This document shows, in pieces, positions 1-7,216 of a stretch of DNA of 10,443 nt. A program made the position numbers and the translations under genes. The notes beneath the pieces were generated by a model. That model made no database searches. It was not told the DNA's origin and saw nothing but the letters and a program-made list of their open reading frames with translations. The DNA is from Deltaproteobacteria bacterium (GTDB lineage: Bacteria; CG2-30-53-67). The stretch's first letter is position 1; the number at the start of each line of letters is the position of its first letter. The stretch lies in the NCBI GenBank assembly GCA_013151235.1, contig JAADIO010000049.1:12518-22960 (forward strand). Direction: 5' to 3'.

Positions 1-573
1 ATGGAGGAGCAGGGGACCGTTACCCTCGATTTTTCCATGGCCCTCTGTCTGTATACCTCGATCTTCACCGATACCGGCTCCTTCCGTTATTCCAATACAA
101 CACCGCAGGCCATGGCTTTTGCCTCGGAACTGCTGGCCTATGGTGTCGATTCCTGGATGGTGGCGGAGCAGGTTTATGAATCCAAGTCCTTCCCCGTATT
201 AAAACTGACGGGTACCTTCCTGGAGTCGCTTGGGGTCAGCCGCCGGGGGCGTTTTGCCTGGGGAATCATCCGGCAGGCGGACCTGAAGGCGACCGGGACA
301 CGGGAAGAGCATACCGACGGTTTCGTGAACTATCCCCGTTCGATCCGGGGAGTGGAGGTCGCCATTCTCTTCCGGGAGGTTTCCGGCACGTCCGTCAAGA
401 TCAGCATGCGTTCCAAGGGAAAGGTGAATGTGGCGGCCGTGGCGGAAAAATTCGGCGGCGGCGGACACCACAATGCCGCCGGCTGTGTCCTCGAGGGAAC
501 ACTGCCCGAAGTCACCCGGCGCGTGCTGGAAATCGTCGGCGATTCTCTGGACGATGAGGTCGATCCCGTCTGA
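1..573 (+). CDS. nrnA: NrnA-like DHH/DHHA1 phosphoesterase (nanoRNase/pAp phosphatase), 5'-truncated by window edge
   Basis: The visible 190 residues are roughly the C-terminal 60% of a protein whose family is usually about 320 residues. The N-terminal DHH metal-binding part lies before the window, so the ATG at base 1 is probably an internal Met rather than the start. What shows the family is a DxG-type motif (FTDTGSFRYSN, residues 22-32), whose Asp normally contributes to the two-metal site, and the glycine-rich DHHA1 substrate-binding motif GGGGHHNAAG at residues 152-161. Family members remove 5' nucleotides from 2-5 nt RNAs and dephosphorylate 3'-phosphoadenosine 5'-phosphate in the cytoplasm. 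The position just before truB-rpsO-pnp matches the common nusA-infB-rbfA-nrnA-truB-rpsO-pnp cluster. A 36-nt gap separates it from truB, so co-transcription is likely. A different DHH subfamily cannot be wholly excluded without the N-terminus. Confidence 0.88.
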   Translation: MEEQGTVTLDFSMALCLYTSIFTDTGSFRYSNTTPQAMAFASELLAYGVDSWMVAEQVYESKSFPVLKLTGTFLESLGVSRRGRFAWGIIRQADLKATGTREEHTDGFVNYPRSIRGVEVAILFREVSGTSVKISMRSKGKVNVAAVAEKFGGGGHHNAAGCVLEGTLPEVTRRVLEIVGDSLDDEVDPV

Positions 574-609
574 GCGTACTCTTCCGAATCCTTTTCACTG
601 TAGGGTTCC

Positions 610-1566
610 ATGCCGCAAAAAAACATATCATCCATGGGAGCAGGGGCGCCGTTCGAAGGGATACTCGTGGTGGATAAACCGGCCGGCTGGACCTCTCACG
701 ACGTGGTGGCCAAATGCCGGGGGGTGATCGGGATCCGGAAGATCGGCCATGCGGGGACGCTGGATCCTGAGGCGACGGGGCTTCTTCCTCTCTGTGTCGG
801 CCGGGCCACCCGGATTGTCGAATACCTGATGGATCTACCGAAGAGCTATGCGGTTCGGATGAAATTAGGCGTGGAGACCGACACGGAAGATGCCGCCGGG
901 CAGGTGATTGCCGAACACGATCTTGCCGAGATTACGGAATCTGCGGTTCGCCTCTGCCTGCAACGTTATCGCGGGGAACGGGAACAGGTTCCTCCCATGT
1001 TTTCCGCCCTCAAGCAGGGAGGGAAACGGCTCTACCAGTATGCCCGGGCAGGGAAGGTCGTGGAACGGAAACCGCGCAAGGTGATCTTCTATGAAATTGC
1101 CGATCTTGTTTTTGATCTTCCTTTTTTAACCTTTCGTGTTCGCTGTTCCCGGGGGACCTACGTCCGATCCCTCTGCCGGGACCTCGGACGGGATCTCGGG
1201 GTGGGGGGACATCTGACGGCCCTCCGAAGGACGGAGAGCGCCGGTTTTGTCGAGGCCGATGCCGTTCCGCTGAGTCGTCTGCTGGAGATGGATCGACGGA
1301 AAATCCCGGGATTGCTGTTTCCGATCGACCGCCCTCTCGCCGGGATGCCGCGCCTGACCGTCCGACCGGATGGTGAGCGCAGGATCTCCCGGGGACGGAT
1401 GTTGTCGGACGAGGACTTGCAGGCGGGGGAGGCGGAAAGGATCGTCGCCGGACGGGTGCGGGTCTATGGTCCGAACGATCGGTTTCTGGCGATCGGGGAA
1501 TGCGAATTTACCCCCGCAGGTCATTTGCGGGTGATCCCGAAAAAGGTCTTCTGCCTGCCGTCATAA
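610..1566 (+). CDS. truB: tRNA pseudouridine(55) synthase TruB
   Basis: This 318-residue protein converts U55 of the tRNA T-loop to pseudouridine. The catalytic motif is clear: GHAGTLDPEATGLL, with the nucleophilic Asp at residue 52. Other TruB hallmarks are VDKPAGWTSHDVV (21-33), the ETDTED segment near 95-100, QVPPMFSALKQGGKRLYQYAR in the middle (the RNA-gripping insertion) and CSRGTYVRSLCRDLG near 185-199. The last about 80 residues (from MPRLTVRPDGERR) form the short PUA-like C-terminal extension that helps grip tRNA. Length is normal. The start at 610 has only a weak upstream AGGG, but the next Met (residue 9, base 634) has no better ribosome-binding site, so 610 is kept with some doubt. 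It lies between nrnA and rpsO in the classic translation cluster. Confidence 0.97.
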   Translation: MPQKNISSMGAGAPFEGILVVDKPAGWTSHDVVAKCRGVIGIRKIGHAGTLDPEATGLLPLCVGRATRIVEYLMDLPKSYAVRMKLGVETDTEDAAGQVIAEHDLAEITESAVRLCLQRYRGEREQVPPMFSALKQGGKRLYQYARAGKVVERKPRKVIFYEIADLVFDLPFLTFRVRCSRGTYVRSLCRDLGRDLGVGGHLTALRRTESAGFVEADAVPLSRLLEMDRRKIPGLLFPIDRPLAGMPRLTVRPDGERRISRGRMLSDEDLQAGEAERIVAGRVRVYGPNDRFLAIGECEFTPAGHLRVIPKKVFCLPS

Positions 1567-1634
1567 TTCTCTTTACTTCCCTGCCTCAATATGCTAAAAA
1601 TCAATCGGTAAATTACTGTGTGCTTGTTATTGGA

Positions 1635-1671
1635 ACTTGCACAATTCAAGTGAATCATTCACGGAAAGGAG
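1635..1671 (+). promoter_or_regulatory. rpsO leader: overlapping small hairpins ending at the ribosome-binding site
   Basis: The 120-nt truB-rpsO gap (1567-1686) is AT-richer than its surroundings and holds two small hairpins just before the rpsO start. ACTTG (1635-1639) can pair with CAAGT (1647-1651), and GTGAA (1650-1654) can pair with TTCAC (1658-1662). They share bases 1650-1651, so they compete in part. The purine-rich AAAGGAG at 1665-1671 follows at once. It is 15 nt from the ATG, long for a Shine-Dalgarno, and GGAAG at 1673-1677 is better spaced. S15 is known to repress its own mRNA through structured leaders in several bacteria. That this leader does so is my inference. I found no convincing -35/-10 pair here. 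Confidence 0.35.
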
Positions 1672-1686
1672 CGGAAGAAAAAAGCA

Positions 1687-1956
1687 ATGACTTTAGTCAA
1701 AGAAGACAAGAAGGAGATTATCGACGATTACAAGCGTCACGACAACGACACCGGTTCGCCCGAAGTTCAGATTGCAATCATCTCGGAACGGATCAAGTAT
1801 CTCACGGAGCATTTTAAAACCCATAAGAAAGATCATCACTCCCGGCGCGGTTTGCTGAAACTGGTCGGGAAACGACGAAGACTTCTCGATTATCTGATCA
1901 AGAAAGATATCAGCCGTTATCGTCAAGTCATCAGCCGGCTCGGTATCCGTCGGTAA
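1687..1956 (+). CDS. rpsO: 30S ribosomal protein S15
   Basis: The product is 89 residues, exactly the usual S15 length. It carries the family signature from the start ([35 protein letters not shown]), the central [15 protein letters not shown] segment that contacts the 16S rRNA three-way junction, and the conserved C-terminus [24 protein letters not shown]15 is a primary binder of the 16S central domain and an early nucleator of 30S assembly. The start at 1687 follows a purine-rich ribosome-binding region. It is followed after 163 nt by pnp, the standard rpsO-pnp pairing. A longer upstream reading in another frame is not real. Confidence 0.98.
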   Translation: MTLVKEDKKEIIDDYKRHDNDTGSPEVQIAIISERIKYLTEHFKTHKKDHHSRRGLLKLVGKRRRLLDYLIKKDISRYRQVISRLGIRR

Positions 1957-1963
1957 TTTTTCA

Positions 1964-2066
1964 GCCTGCACCTCTGCCACAGATGGACACAGGTGAGGAT
2001 CGGCACGGTTTCTTTTCCTGCAGCGTCGGTCCTTGGCTGCGTTTATCTGTGGTCCCTTTTGCAGGC
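1964..2066 (+). promoter_or_regulatory. Long hairpin in the rpsO-pnp intergenic region (candidate pnp processing/autoregulation leader)
   Basis: Almost the entire spacer folds back on itself. CCACAGAT (1977-1984) pairs perfectly with ATCTGTGG (2045-2052). The stem then continues inward, 1985-2006 against 2023-2044, with 19 of 22 positions paired if G-U wobbles are allowed, closing on a 16-nt loop (2007-2022). Outside a 6/7-nt internal loop, GCCTGCA (1964-1970) pairs perfectly with TGCAGGC (2060-2066). In enterobacteria the pnp leader forms a long double-stranded hairpin that RNase III cuts, after which PNPase itself destabilises the message. The structure and place here fit such a role, but that is inference. 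The left arm also resembles short periodic intergenic repeats (CCAC-n-GGACAC-RGG), so it may be a repeat element instead. Many G-U pairs favour function as RNA over a plain DNA palindrome. Confidence 0.6.
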
Positions 2067-2119
2067 GTTTACGTATTTTTCCGCATGCCGGGGAAATGCA
2101 AAGGAGCACAGATAAGCTT

Positions 2120-4219
2120 ATGAAACAGACTGTTGAGATTGAAGTCGGGGGCAGACCCCTTATCATAGAGACGGGCAACGTGGCCAAACAGGCCAATGGT
2201 GCCGTCATGATGACCTACGGAGAGACGGTAGTGTTGGTGACCGCCGTATCCGCAACGACCGCGCGGGAAGGGACCGATTTTCTCCCCCTGACCGTAAATT
2301 ATCAGGAAAAATTCTACGCCGCCGGAAAGATCCCCGGGGGCTTTTTCAAACGGGAAGGGCGGCCCACCAACATGGATACGCTGACTTCCCGATTGATTGA
2401 TCGTCCGCTTCGTCCTCTCTTTCCGGACAACTACTTCTTTGAAACCCAGATCATTGCAACGGTTCTTTCCGCCGATGATGAGAATTGTCCCGATACCCTG
2501 GCCCTGACCGGGGCTTCAGCCGCCCTGGCGATTTCCGACATCCCTTTTGCCGGACCCGTCGCCGGTGTTCGTGTCGGCCGGGTCGATGGAGAACTGATCG
2601 TCAACCCGACATTTGCGCAGTTGGAGGAGAGTGACCTGAATCTGACCGTCGCCGGGACTCGGGAAGCCGTGACCATGGTGGAAGCGGGGGCCGATGAGCT
2701 GTCCGAAGAGAACATGATCGAGGCGATCGAATTCGCACACCGGGAGATCGTCCGGATTGTGGAGATCCAGGAGGAACTGCAAAGCAAGATTGCGCCGGTC
2801 AAGCGGGTTGTGGAGGCGCCTGCCCCGACGGAAGAGGAAAGGAAACTTGAGGAAGAGATCCGGGCCGTTGCCACGGAAAAGATTCGTGCCGTGAATACAG
2901 TACCGGAAAAACATGACCGGCAACATGCCTTGGACGCGGTCGTCGATGAGATTGTTGCGCAATTTGGTGATGAAGAGGGAAACCGCAGGGGGTTTATCCG
3001 GGAGGTCTGCGAGGAGATCGAAAAGGAAGATCTCCGGCGGCTGATCCTCAAAGAGAAAAAGCGTGTCGATGGACGTGCTCTGAACGAAGTACGTCCGATC
3101 ACCTGCGAAATCGGTTTTCTGCCCCGCGTCCACGGCTCGGCTCTTTTTACGCGGGGAGAGACACAGGCGATTGTGACCACAACACTGGGGACTTCTTCGG
3201 ATGAGCAACGAATCGATGCCCTTCAGGGGGAATCGACCAAACGGTTTCTGCTTCATTACAATTTCCCGCCTTACAGTGTGGGGGAGGCAAAATTTCTCCG
3301 GGGGCCCGGTCGTCGTGAAATCGGCCACGGGGCGTTGGCGGAACGGGCTCTTGTTTCACAGATCCCTGATGACGAACGTTTCCCCTATACCCTGCGGGTG
3401 GTGTCGGAGGTGACCGAATCGAACGGTTCCTCTTCCATGGCGACGGTTTGCGGCGGGACGCTCTCTTTGATGGATGCCGGCGTGCCGCTTCGTGCACCGG
3501 TCTCCGGGATTGCCATGGGCCTGATCAAGGAAGGGGACGAGGTGGCCATCCTTTCCGATATTCTCGGGGTGGAAGATCACCTCGGAGATATGGATTTTAA
3601 GGTGACCGGCACCTCAAAAGGGATTACCGCTCTCCAGATGGACATCAAGATCGCCGGTGTGAATCGGGAGATCCTGACGCGTGCGTTGGCCCAGGCGAAG
3701 GAAGGGCGTGCCTTTATTCTCAACAAGATGCTGGAGTCGATCCAGTCGCCCCGGAAAGAGATCTCCCCGCATGCGCCGCGGATCACCACGATTAAGATCC
3801 ATCCCGACAAAATCCGGGATGTCATCGGACCCGGGGGAAAGATGATCCGGAGTATTGTGGAACGGACCGGCGCCAAGATTGACGTAGAGGATGACGGCAG
3901 TATCAAGATCGCCACGGTCGATTCCGAGGCCAGCGCAAAAGCGATCAAGATTATTGAGGATTTAACCCAGGAAGCGAAGGTCGGGAAACTCTATATGGGG
4001 ACGGTACGGAAGATCATGGATTTCGGTGCCTTTGTGGAGATCTTTCCCGGTACCGACGGCCTGGTGCATATCTCGCAATTAGCCGAACACCGTGTGAACA
4101 AGGTCCAGGACATCCTCAAGGAAGGGGACCAGGTCATGGTCAAGGTGCTGGAAATCGACCGGCAGGGGAAGATCCGGTTGAGCCGGAAAGAGGCGATGCA
4201 GGATCAGAAAGGTAAATAG
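2120..4219 (+). CDS. pnp: Polyribonucleotide nucleotidyltransferase (PNPase)
   Basis: PNPase degrades RNA 3' to 5' by phosphorolysis and can add tails in reverse; it acts as a trimer and as part of degradosome-like assemblies. The 699-residue product has the full layout: first RNase PH-like domain (about 10-145, with FFKREGRPT at 75-83), a helical linker (about 150-310), second RNase PH-like domain (about 315-545), KH domain with [10 protein letters not shown] (568-577) and S1 domain (about 621-690, [19 protein letters not shown]). The metal/catalytic aspartates in [10 protein letters not shown] are D486 and D492, the same numbers as in the E. coli enzyme. The start is set at 2120 ([11 protein letters not shown]), where family alignments begin. 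AAGGAG (2101-2106) lies 13 nt upstream, a loose spacing. An in-frame ATG at 2096 overlaps that site and would add eight atypical residues. A strong terminator follows the stop. Confidence 0.98.
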   Translation: MKQTVEIEVGGRPLIIETGNVAKQANGAVMMTYGETVVLVTAVSATTAREGTDFLPLTVNYQEKFYAAGKIPGGFFKREGRPTNMDTLTSRLIDRPLRPLFPDNYFFETQIIATVLSADDENCPDTLALTGASAALAISDIPFAGPVAGVRVGRVDGELIVNPTFAQLEESDLNLTVAGTREAVTMVEAGADELSEENMIEAIEFAHREIVRIVEIQEELQSKIAPVKRVVEAPAPTEEERKLEEEIRAVATEKIRAVNTVPEKHDRQHALDAVVDEIVAQFGDEEGNRRGFIREVCEEIEKEDLRRLILKEKKRVDGRALNEVRPITCEIGFLPRVHGSALFTRGETQAIVTTTLGTSSDEQRIDALQGESTKRFLLHYNFPPYSVGEAKFLRGPGRREIGHGALAERALVSQIPDDERFPYTLRVVSEVTESNGSSSMATVCGGTLSLMDAGVPLRAPVSGIAMGLIKEGDEVAILSDILGVEDHLGDMDFKVTGTSKGITALQMDIKIAGVNREILTRALAQAKEGRAFILNKMLESIQSPRKEISPHAPRITTIKIHPDKIRDVIGPGGKMIRSIVERTGAKIDVEDDGSIKIATVDSEASAKAIKIIEDLTQEAKVGKLYMGTVRKIMDFGAFVEIFPGTDGLVHISQLAEHRVNKVQDILKEGDQVMVKVLEIDRQGKIRLSRKEAMQDQKGK

Positions 4220-4242
4220 CCAGGATGATGGAATGTCCCGTG

Positions 4243-4270
4243 GAGGAGGTGAAAGCCTCCTCTTTTTTTT
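4243..4270 (+). terminator. Intrinsic terminator after pnp
   Basis: GAGGAGGT (4243-4250) and GCCTCCTC (4255-4262) form an 8-bp stem with one terminal U-G pair around the tetraloop GAAA, a stabilising GNRA loop. Eight uninterrupted T residues follow (4263-4270). This is a textbook rho-independent terminator, 23 nt after the pnp stop codon. It would end the nrnA-truB-rpsO-pnp transcript and sits before the peptidase gene, whose chosen start is at 4302. No antisense gene is served by it. Confidence 0.93.
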
Positions 4271-4301
4271 CCTGCGAAAATATAGAGAACAAAAGAGAAC
4301 C

Positions 4302-5567
4302 ATGAAAAATAAAACACAGCAGGGGTTGTTTCGGAAGACCGTTCTGCCGAACGGTCTGACCGTGCTGACCGAAAAGATGCCCCATGTCCGCTCGGTCTGC
4401 ATCGGTATCTGGGTCCCGACGGGAAGTCGTTTCGAGACAAAGGAGAAAAACGGGATCTCCCACTTCCTGGAGCATATGTTCTTCAAGGGAACGGAGAAAC
4501 GGAGTGCCCTGGATATAGCGATGGAAGTCGATTCCCTGGGAGGGGAGATGAATGCCTTTACCTCCAGGGAACAGACCACCTACTACATCAAGGTTCTCGA
4601 TACGCACCTCCGGCTGGCCCTGGATATCTTGACCGATATTTTCCTGCATTCCACACTGGATGCGAAGGAACTCGAGAGGGAACGACAGGTTATCCTCGAA
4701 GAGATCCGGATGCAGGAGGACCAGCCGGAAGATCTGGTCCATGACGTGATGAATGAGATGATCTGGCCGGATCAGGCCCTCGGTTTTCCTGTGGCCGGCC
4801 GGGAAGAGAATGTGATTGCACTGAACCGGGAGGATCTGGTCGCATACGTCCGGGAGATGTACAACCGTGAGAAACTGGTGATCTCCTGTGCGGGCAACAT
4901 CGAGCATGAAAAATTCGTCGCGGATATCGCCGAATATTTCAAGGACTTTTCTTCTATGGAAAAGGCTCGGGTCCCGGTTCCTCCCCGTTTTGTGCCGGGC
5001 ATGAAAGTTCTGACCCGTGAACTTGAACAGGTTCACCTCTGCCTCTCCCTGCCCGGTGTTGCTCAAGCCGATCCGGATCGCTTCGCATTTTATATTCTGA
5101 ATACACTCTTGGGCGCCAACATGAGTTCCCGTCTTTTTCAGGAGGTTCGGGAGAAGAGGGGGTTGGCCTATTCCGTCTATTCTTACCTGTCGAGTTACCG
5201 GGATGGGGGGAATCTGACCATCTATACCGGGGCCAACCGCGACCGTATCCGGGAGGTTCTTGAAGTGATCCGCGTGGAACTGGACCGGATTGCTCGGCAC
5301 CCCGTTACGGCGAAGGAGTTGCACCGTGCCAAGGAATATATGAAAGGCGGGCTCATGCTCAGCCTTGAAAGCTCCTCCAGTGTGATGAGCCGGATCGCCA
5401 AGCAGGAAATCTCACTGGAGGGTTATCAGAGTGTGGATGAGATTGTCCGGCAGGTTGAAGCCGTGACAGCGGACCGCATCCGGGAGATTGCGGCAAAATG
5501 CTTTCAGAAAGACAGGATCGCTCTGGCAGCGATCGGCCCCGTTGAGGAGAAGGACCTGCTTCAATGA
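4302..5567 (+). CDS. M16 family zinc peptidase (processing-peptidase/PqqF-like, single chain)
   Basis: The 421-residue product has the inverted zinc motif HFLEH (residues 54-58: two His ligands with the catalytic Glu at 57) and the downstream ligand region [11 protein letters not shown], where Glu134 is the likely third ligand about 75 residues later. The second, non-catalytic half carries the family's substrate-binding motif [12 protein letters not shown] (Arg283, Tyr290). This matches the bacterial about 420-residue M16B peptidases resembling mitochondrial processing peptidase beta; the physiological substrate in bacteria is mostly unknown. No signal peptide is visible, so a cytoplasmic place is likely. 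The frame opens at 4233, but that start would put the terminator inside the gene and add 23 unlike residues (GGGESLLFFFLRKY). The ATG at 4302 begins the conserved [13 protein letters not shown] region, though its ribosome-binding site is poor. Its stop overlaps the next start (ATGA). M16 genes next to pnp and dut are common in deltaproteobacteria. Confidence 0.93.
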   Translation: MKNKTQQGLFRKTVLPNGLTVLTEKMPHVRSVCIGIWVPTGSRFETKEKNGISHFLEHMFFKGTEKRSALDIAMEVDSLGGEMNAFTSREQTTYYIKVLDTHLRLALDILTDIFLHSTLDAKELERERQVILEEIRMQEDQPEDLVHDVMNEMIWPDQALGFPVAGREENVIALNREDLVAYVREMYNREKLVISCAGNIEHEKFVADIAEYFKDFSSMEKARVPVPPRFVPGMKVLTRELEQVHLCLSLPGVAQADPDRFAFYILNTLLGANMSSRLFQEVREKRGLAYSVYSYLSSYRDGGNLTIYTGANRDRIREVLEVIRVELDRIARHPVTAKELHRAKEYMKGGLMLSLESSSSVMSRIAKQEISLEGYQSVDEIVRQVEAVTADRIREIAAKCFQKDRIALAAIGPVEEKDLLQ

Positions 5568-6568
5568 AAAAGATACGTGTTCCCGTCTGCAAAAGTGAAG
5601 CGTGCAACGATCTTCCCTATCCGGCCTACATGACCGCCCAGGCCGCGGGAATGGACTTGTACGCATCGGTGGAGCAGGAGGAGATTCTCCCGCCCGGGGG
5701 GCGTGTAAGGATTCCCACGGGGATCTTCATTGCACTGCCTTCCGGTGTGGAGGCCCAGATCCGCGCACGAAGCGGGTTGGCCTTTAAACACGGGATCGGT
5801 CTCGTCAATGGTCCCGGAACGATCGATGCCGACTATCGGGGGGAGATCGGGGTCCTGTTGGTTAATCACGGTTCCGACCCCTTTCCGATTCACCGGGGCG
5901 ACCGGATTGCACAGATGGTCATTGCTCCCGTACTCCAGGCTGAATGGGAGGCCGTGAAAACACTGCCCGAATCGGAGCGCTCCGACGGCGGGTTCGGACA
6001 TACGGGGCATGCTGCCGAATCCCCCATGCGGATCCCCATCAAAAAGGAAGAGATTGAAGAGAAGGCAAAAAAAATCGGATGGATCTTTCTCGATGTAGAC
6101 GGCGTGCTCACCGATGGCCGGATTACCTATGACAGCCGGGGAGATGAACTCAAGACCTTTTACGCCCGGGACGGTCACGGGATCAAACTGGCGCAACGCG
6201 TCGGGATCCGTTTTGCCCTGATCACCGGCCGGGAATCCCGGATCGTCAATCGTCGTGCGGCCGAGCTGGGGATCCGGGAGGTCCACCAGGGATCACTCCG
6301 GAAGCTTGACGCTTATCATGAGATCACCGGGCGTCTCAAACTCTCCGATGAAGAAATTTCCTATGTCGGTGACGACCTGATCGACCTTCCGGTCATGCGG
6401 CGGGTTGGTCTTTCCGCCGCTGTCGCCGATGCAGACCCGGAAACCCGTGACCAGGCGGACCTCATTCTTACCCAACCCGGCGGCCGGGGCGCCGTCAGGG
6501 AATTCATCGAACTCATCCTCAAGGCCCGGAACAAGTGGGTCGAAGCGACGAAACGCTATTATCCCTGA
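5564..6568 (+). CDS. Fusion: dUTP diphosphatase (Dut) + KdsC-like Kdo-8-phosphate phosphatase (HAD)
   Basis: A single open frame of 334 codons encodes two complete enzymes. Residues 1-148 form a trimeric-type dUTPase, which makes dUMP from dUTP, with all five motifs: AGMDLYA (28-34), RARSGLA (67-73), [14 protein letters not shown] (82-95, Asp90 likely activating water, Tyr91 stacking on the base), GDRIAQMVI (112-120) and the C-terminal lid GGFGHTG (142-148). After a short linker and a charged helix (about 160-171), residues 173-334 form a small HAD phosphatase of the KdsC/YrbI type: motif I DVDGVLTD (nucleophile Asp177, acid Asp179), ITGRES (220-225), a lysine near 247, GDDLID (269-274) and the KdsC tail GGRGAVREF. 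KdsC removes phosphate from Kdo-8-P in LPS synthesis; a related sugar-acid phosphatase is possible. Neither domain looks damaged. An internal ATG at 6026 (Met155) could start the phosphatase alone but has no good ribosome-binding site. It overlaps the peptidase gene by 4 nt. A sequencing error that removed a stop seems unlikely, since both halves are in frame, but cannot be excluded. Confidence 0.9.
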   Translation: MKKIRVPVCKSEACNDLPYPAYMTAQAAGMDLYASVEQEEILPPGGRVRIPTGIFIALPSGVEAQIRARSGLAFKHGIGLVNGPGTIDADYRGEIGVLLVNHGSDPFPIHRGDRIAQMVIAPVLQAEWEAVKTLPESERSDGGFGHTGHAAESPMRIPIKKEEIEEKAKKIGWIFLDVDGVLTDGRITYDSRGDELKTFYARDGHGIKLAQRVGIRFALITGRESRIVNRRAAELGIREVHQGSLRKLDAYHEITGRLKLSDEEISYVGDDLIDLPVMRRVGLSAAVADADPETRDQADLILTQPGGRGAVREFIELILKARNKWVEATKRYYP

Positions 6569-6612
6569 GAAGAGTTCTTTCCCTCGTGTTTTTCTCCTTT
6601 GTTTACTCCTGA

Positions 6613-7029
6613 TCATCCTTTCGCGACGGTTTCGGCGATGAAGAGGGTCATAATCATATTGAACCCGAAGATGAAGATGGAGAGGACCTCAAGGAGCCCG
6701 GAGAGGATGAAAAGAGTATAAAGGGAATCTCCCGGACCGTTCTGTCCGGTGATTGCAATTCCGGCCAGACCGATGAGTCCCGCATTGGCAAGCCAGAATT
6801 GCAGCTCTCCTAAGCGATTGCTGAAAAGAGGTTTTCCCGAGAAGCGGGGGAGGATATGATAACCGACGCCATAGATAAGCATCGACATCCAGCCTAAAAG
6901 ATTCAGATGTACATGCGCGAACCGGAGATTTCCCGATCCCGGATGTACGATCATGAAGACTCCCAGTGCACTTGCAATCATCAGATAAATGATTCCCATC
7001 AGGATGAACCGTTTGACGAATCCTTCCAT
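6613..7029 (-). CDS. Small four-helix NorB/CcoN-like membrane protein
   Basis: The 138-residue product is very hydrophobic with four likely membrane helices (about 7-28, 40-62, 74-95 and 104-132). The stretch HVHLNLLGWMSMLIYGVGYH (39-58), followed by ILPRFSG, closely resembles the part of haem-copper oxidase subunit I (CcoN and NorB) that holds a low-spin haem b ligand; His39 or His41 is the candidate ligand. None of the high-spin haem or metal-B ligands are present, so it is not an oxidase or reductase by itself. It looks like a detached fold of the superfamily, able perhaps to hold one haem. The start is well supported: AAGGAGGAG (7035-7043 on the minus strand) with 5-nt spacing. It is divergent from norC and shares its operator region, so a role in NO response, NO reductase assembly or electron supply is inferred. 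The gap to the convergent fusion gene is 44 nt, with no clear terminator. Confidence 0.8.
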   Translation of the reverse strand: MEGFVKRFILMGIIYLMIASALGVFMIVHPGSGNLRFAHVHLNLLGWMSMLIYGVGYHILPRFSGKPLFSNRLGELQFWLANAGLIGLAGIAITGQNGPGDSLYTLFILSGLLEVLSIFIFGFNMIMTLFIAETVAKG

Positions 7030-7090
7030 TTTTTCTCCTCCTTATATGGTTTGTATCTCTTCCATCCTCGATTAATGAGCTTTCTTTTCT

Positions 7091-7096
7091 ATCTTA
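7091..7096 (-). promoter_or_regulatory. Candidate -10 box of the leftward promoter
   Basis: Read on the minus strand this is TAAGAT, matching 4 of 6 bases of TATAAT. It would start transcription near base 7084, leaving a 55-nt leader before the small NorB/CcoN-like gene. It lies exactly as far from the central palindrome (21 nt gap) as the rightward -10 box on the other side. There is no -35 match, as expected where an activator replaces that contact. This is inference from position and sequence only. Confidence 0.4.
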
Positions 7097-7117
7097 TCCC
7101 GGCAAAACAGACCTCTC

Positions 7118-7133
7118 TGTGATACAAGTCACG
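7118..7133. promoter_or_regulatory. CRP/FNR-family operator (HcpR/Dnr/CRP-like) between divergent promoters
   Basis: The sequence TGTGATACAAGTCACG is a near-perfect TGTGA-N6-TCACA palindrome, with nine of the ten half-site bases matching. This is the consensus of CRP and, in deltaproteobacteria, also of HcpR, which controls nitrosative-stress genes; classical FNR and Dnr sites (TTGAT-N4-ATCAA) fit less well. Its centre (7125.5) lies 41.5 bp before the transcription starts predicted from the candidate -10 boxes on both sides, the class II activator position. Which regulator binds is inferred; its gene is not in the window. Confidence 0.65.
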
Positions 7134-7154
7134 GTTTGGTCCACTTGCCGATGT

Positions 7155-7160
7155 TATAGT
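7155..7160 (+). promoter_or_regulatory. Candidate -10 box of the norCBQ promoter
   Basis: TATAGT matches 5 of 6 bases of TATAAT and would start transcription near base 7167. That places the upstream palindrome at -41.5, overlapping the -35 region, as for class II CRP/FNR-type activation. The -35 region itself has no TTGACA-like hexamer. The resulting norC leader would be about 131 nt. Confidence 0.5.
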
Positions 7161-7216
7161 TGAATGGTAAACTCATACCGCAAAAACCATTTCTTTGCAA
7201 TACATTCCAGCGGATC

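Noticed and set aside
1631-1642. Sigma-54-like promoter (TGGAACTTGCAC) before rpsO
   Set aside because: The GG to GC spacing is 7 bases, far too short, and no sigma-70 pair with normal spacing is present either.
1500-1817. 105-codon + strand frame across the truB-rpsO gap
   Set aside because: It runs out of frame over the end of truB and the start of rpsO, with no domain or ribosome-binding site.
1935-1961. Possible terminator at the rpsO end (CCGGC/GTCGG stem and T5)
   Set aside because: The stem is five pairs with one wobble and a 9-nt loop, lies within the coding end and has only five T residues. It is at most a weak attenuator.
2033-2119. Upstream in-frame starts for pnp (2033 and 2096)
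   Set aside because: 2033 lies inside the long hairpin and 2096 overlaps the AAGGAG site. Family N-termini begin close to the [10 protein letters not shown] segment, which supports 2120.
4233-4301. Upstream start for the M16 peptidase
   Set aside because: It would encode the terminator hairpin and T-run as GGGESLLFFF and lies outside the conserved protein; 4302 fits the family better.
4140-5324. 394-codon open frame on the minus strand opposite the M16 peptidase
   Set aside because: It is a low-order, His/Gln/Pro-rich translation lying over pnp's end, the terminator and the peptidase, so it is a shadow of the sense genes.
6026-6568. Separate kdsC gene starting at the internal ATG
   Set aside because: There is no stop codon after the dUTPase and no good ribosome-binding site before 6026, so the fused reading is preferred. 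It is kept only as a possible second product.
7136-7150. Sigma-54-like promoter (TTGGTCCACTTGCC) before norC
   Set aside because: The GG to GC distance is 9 rather than the needed 12 bases.
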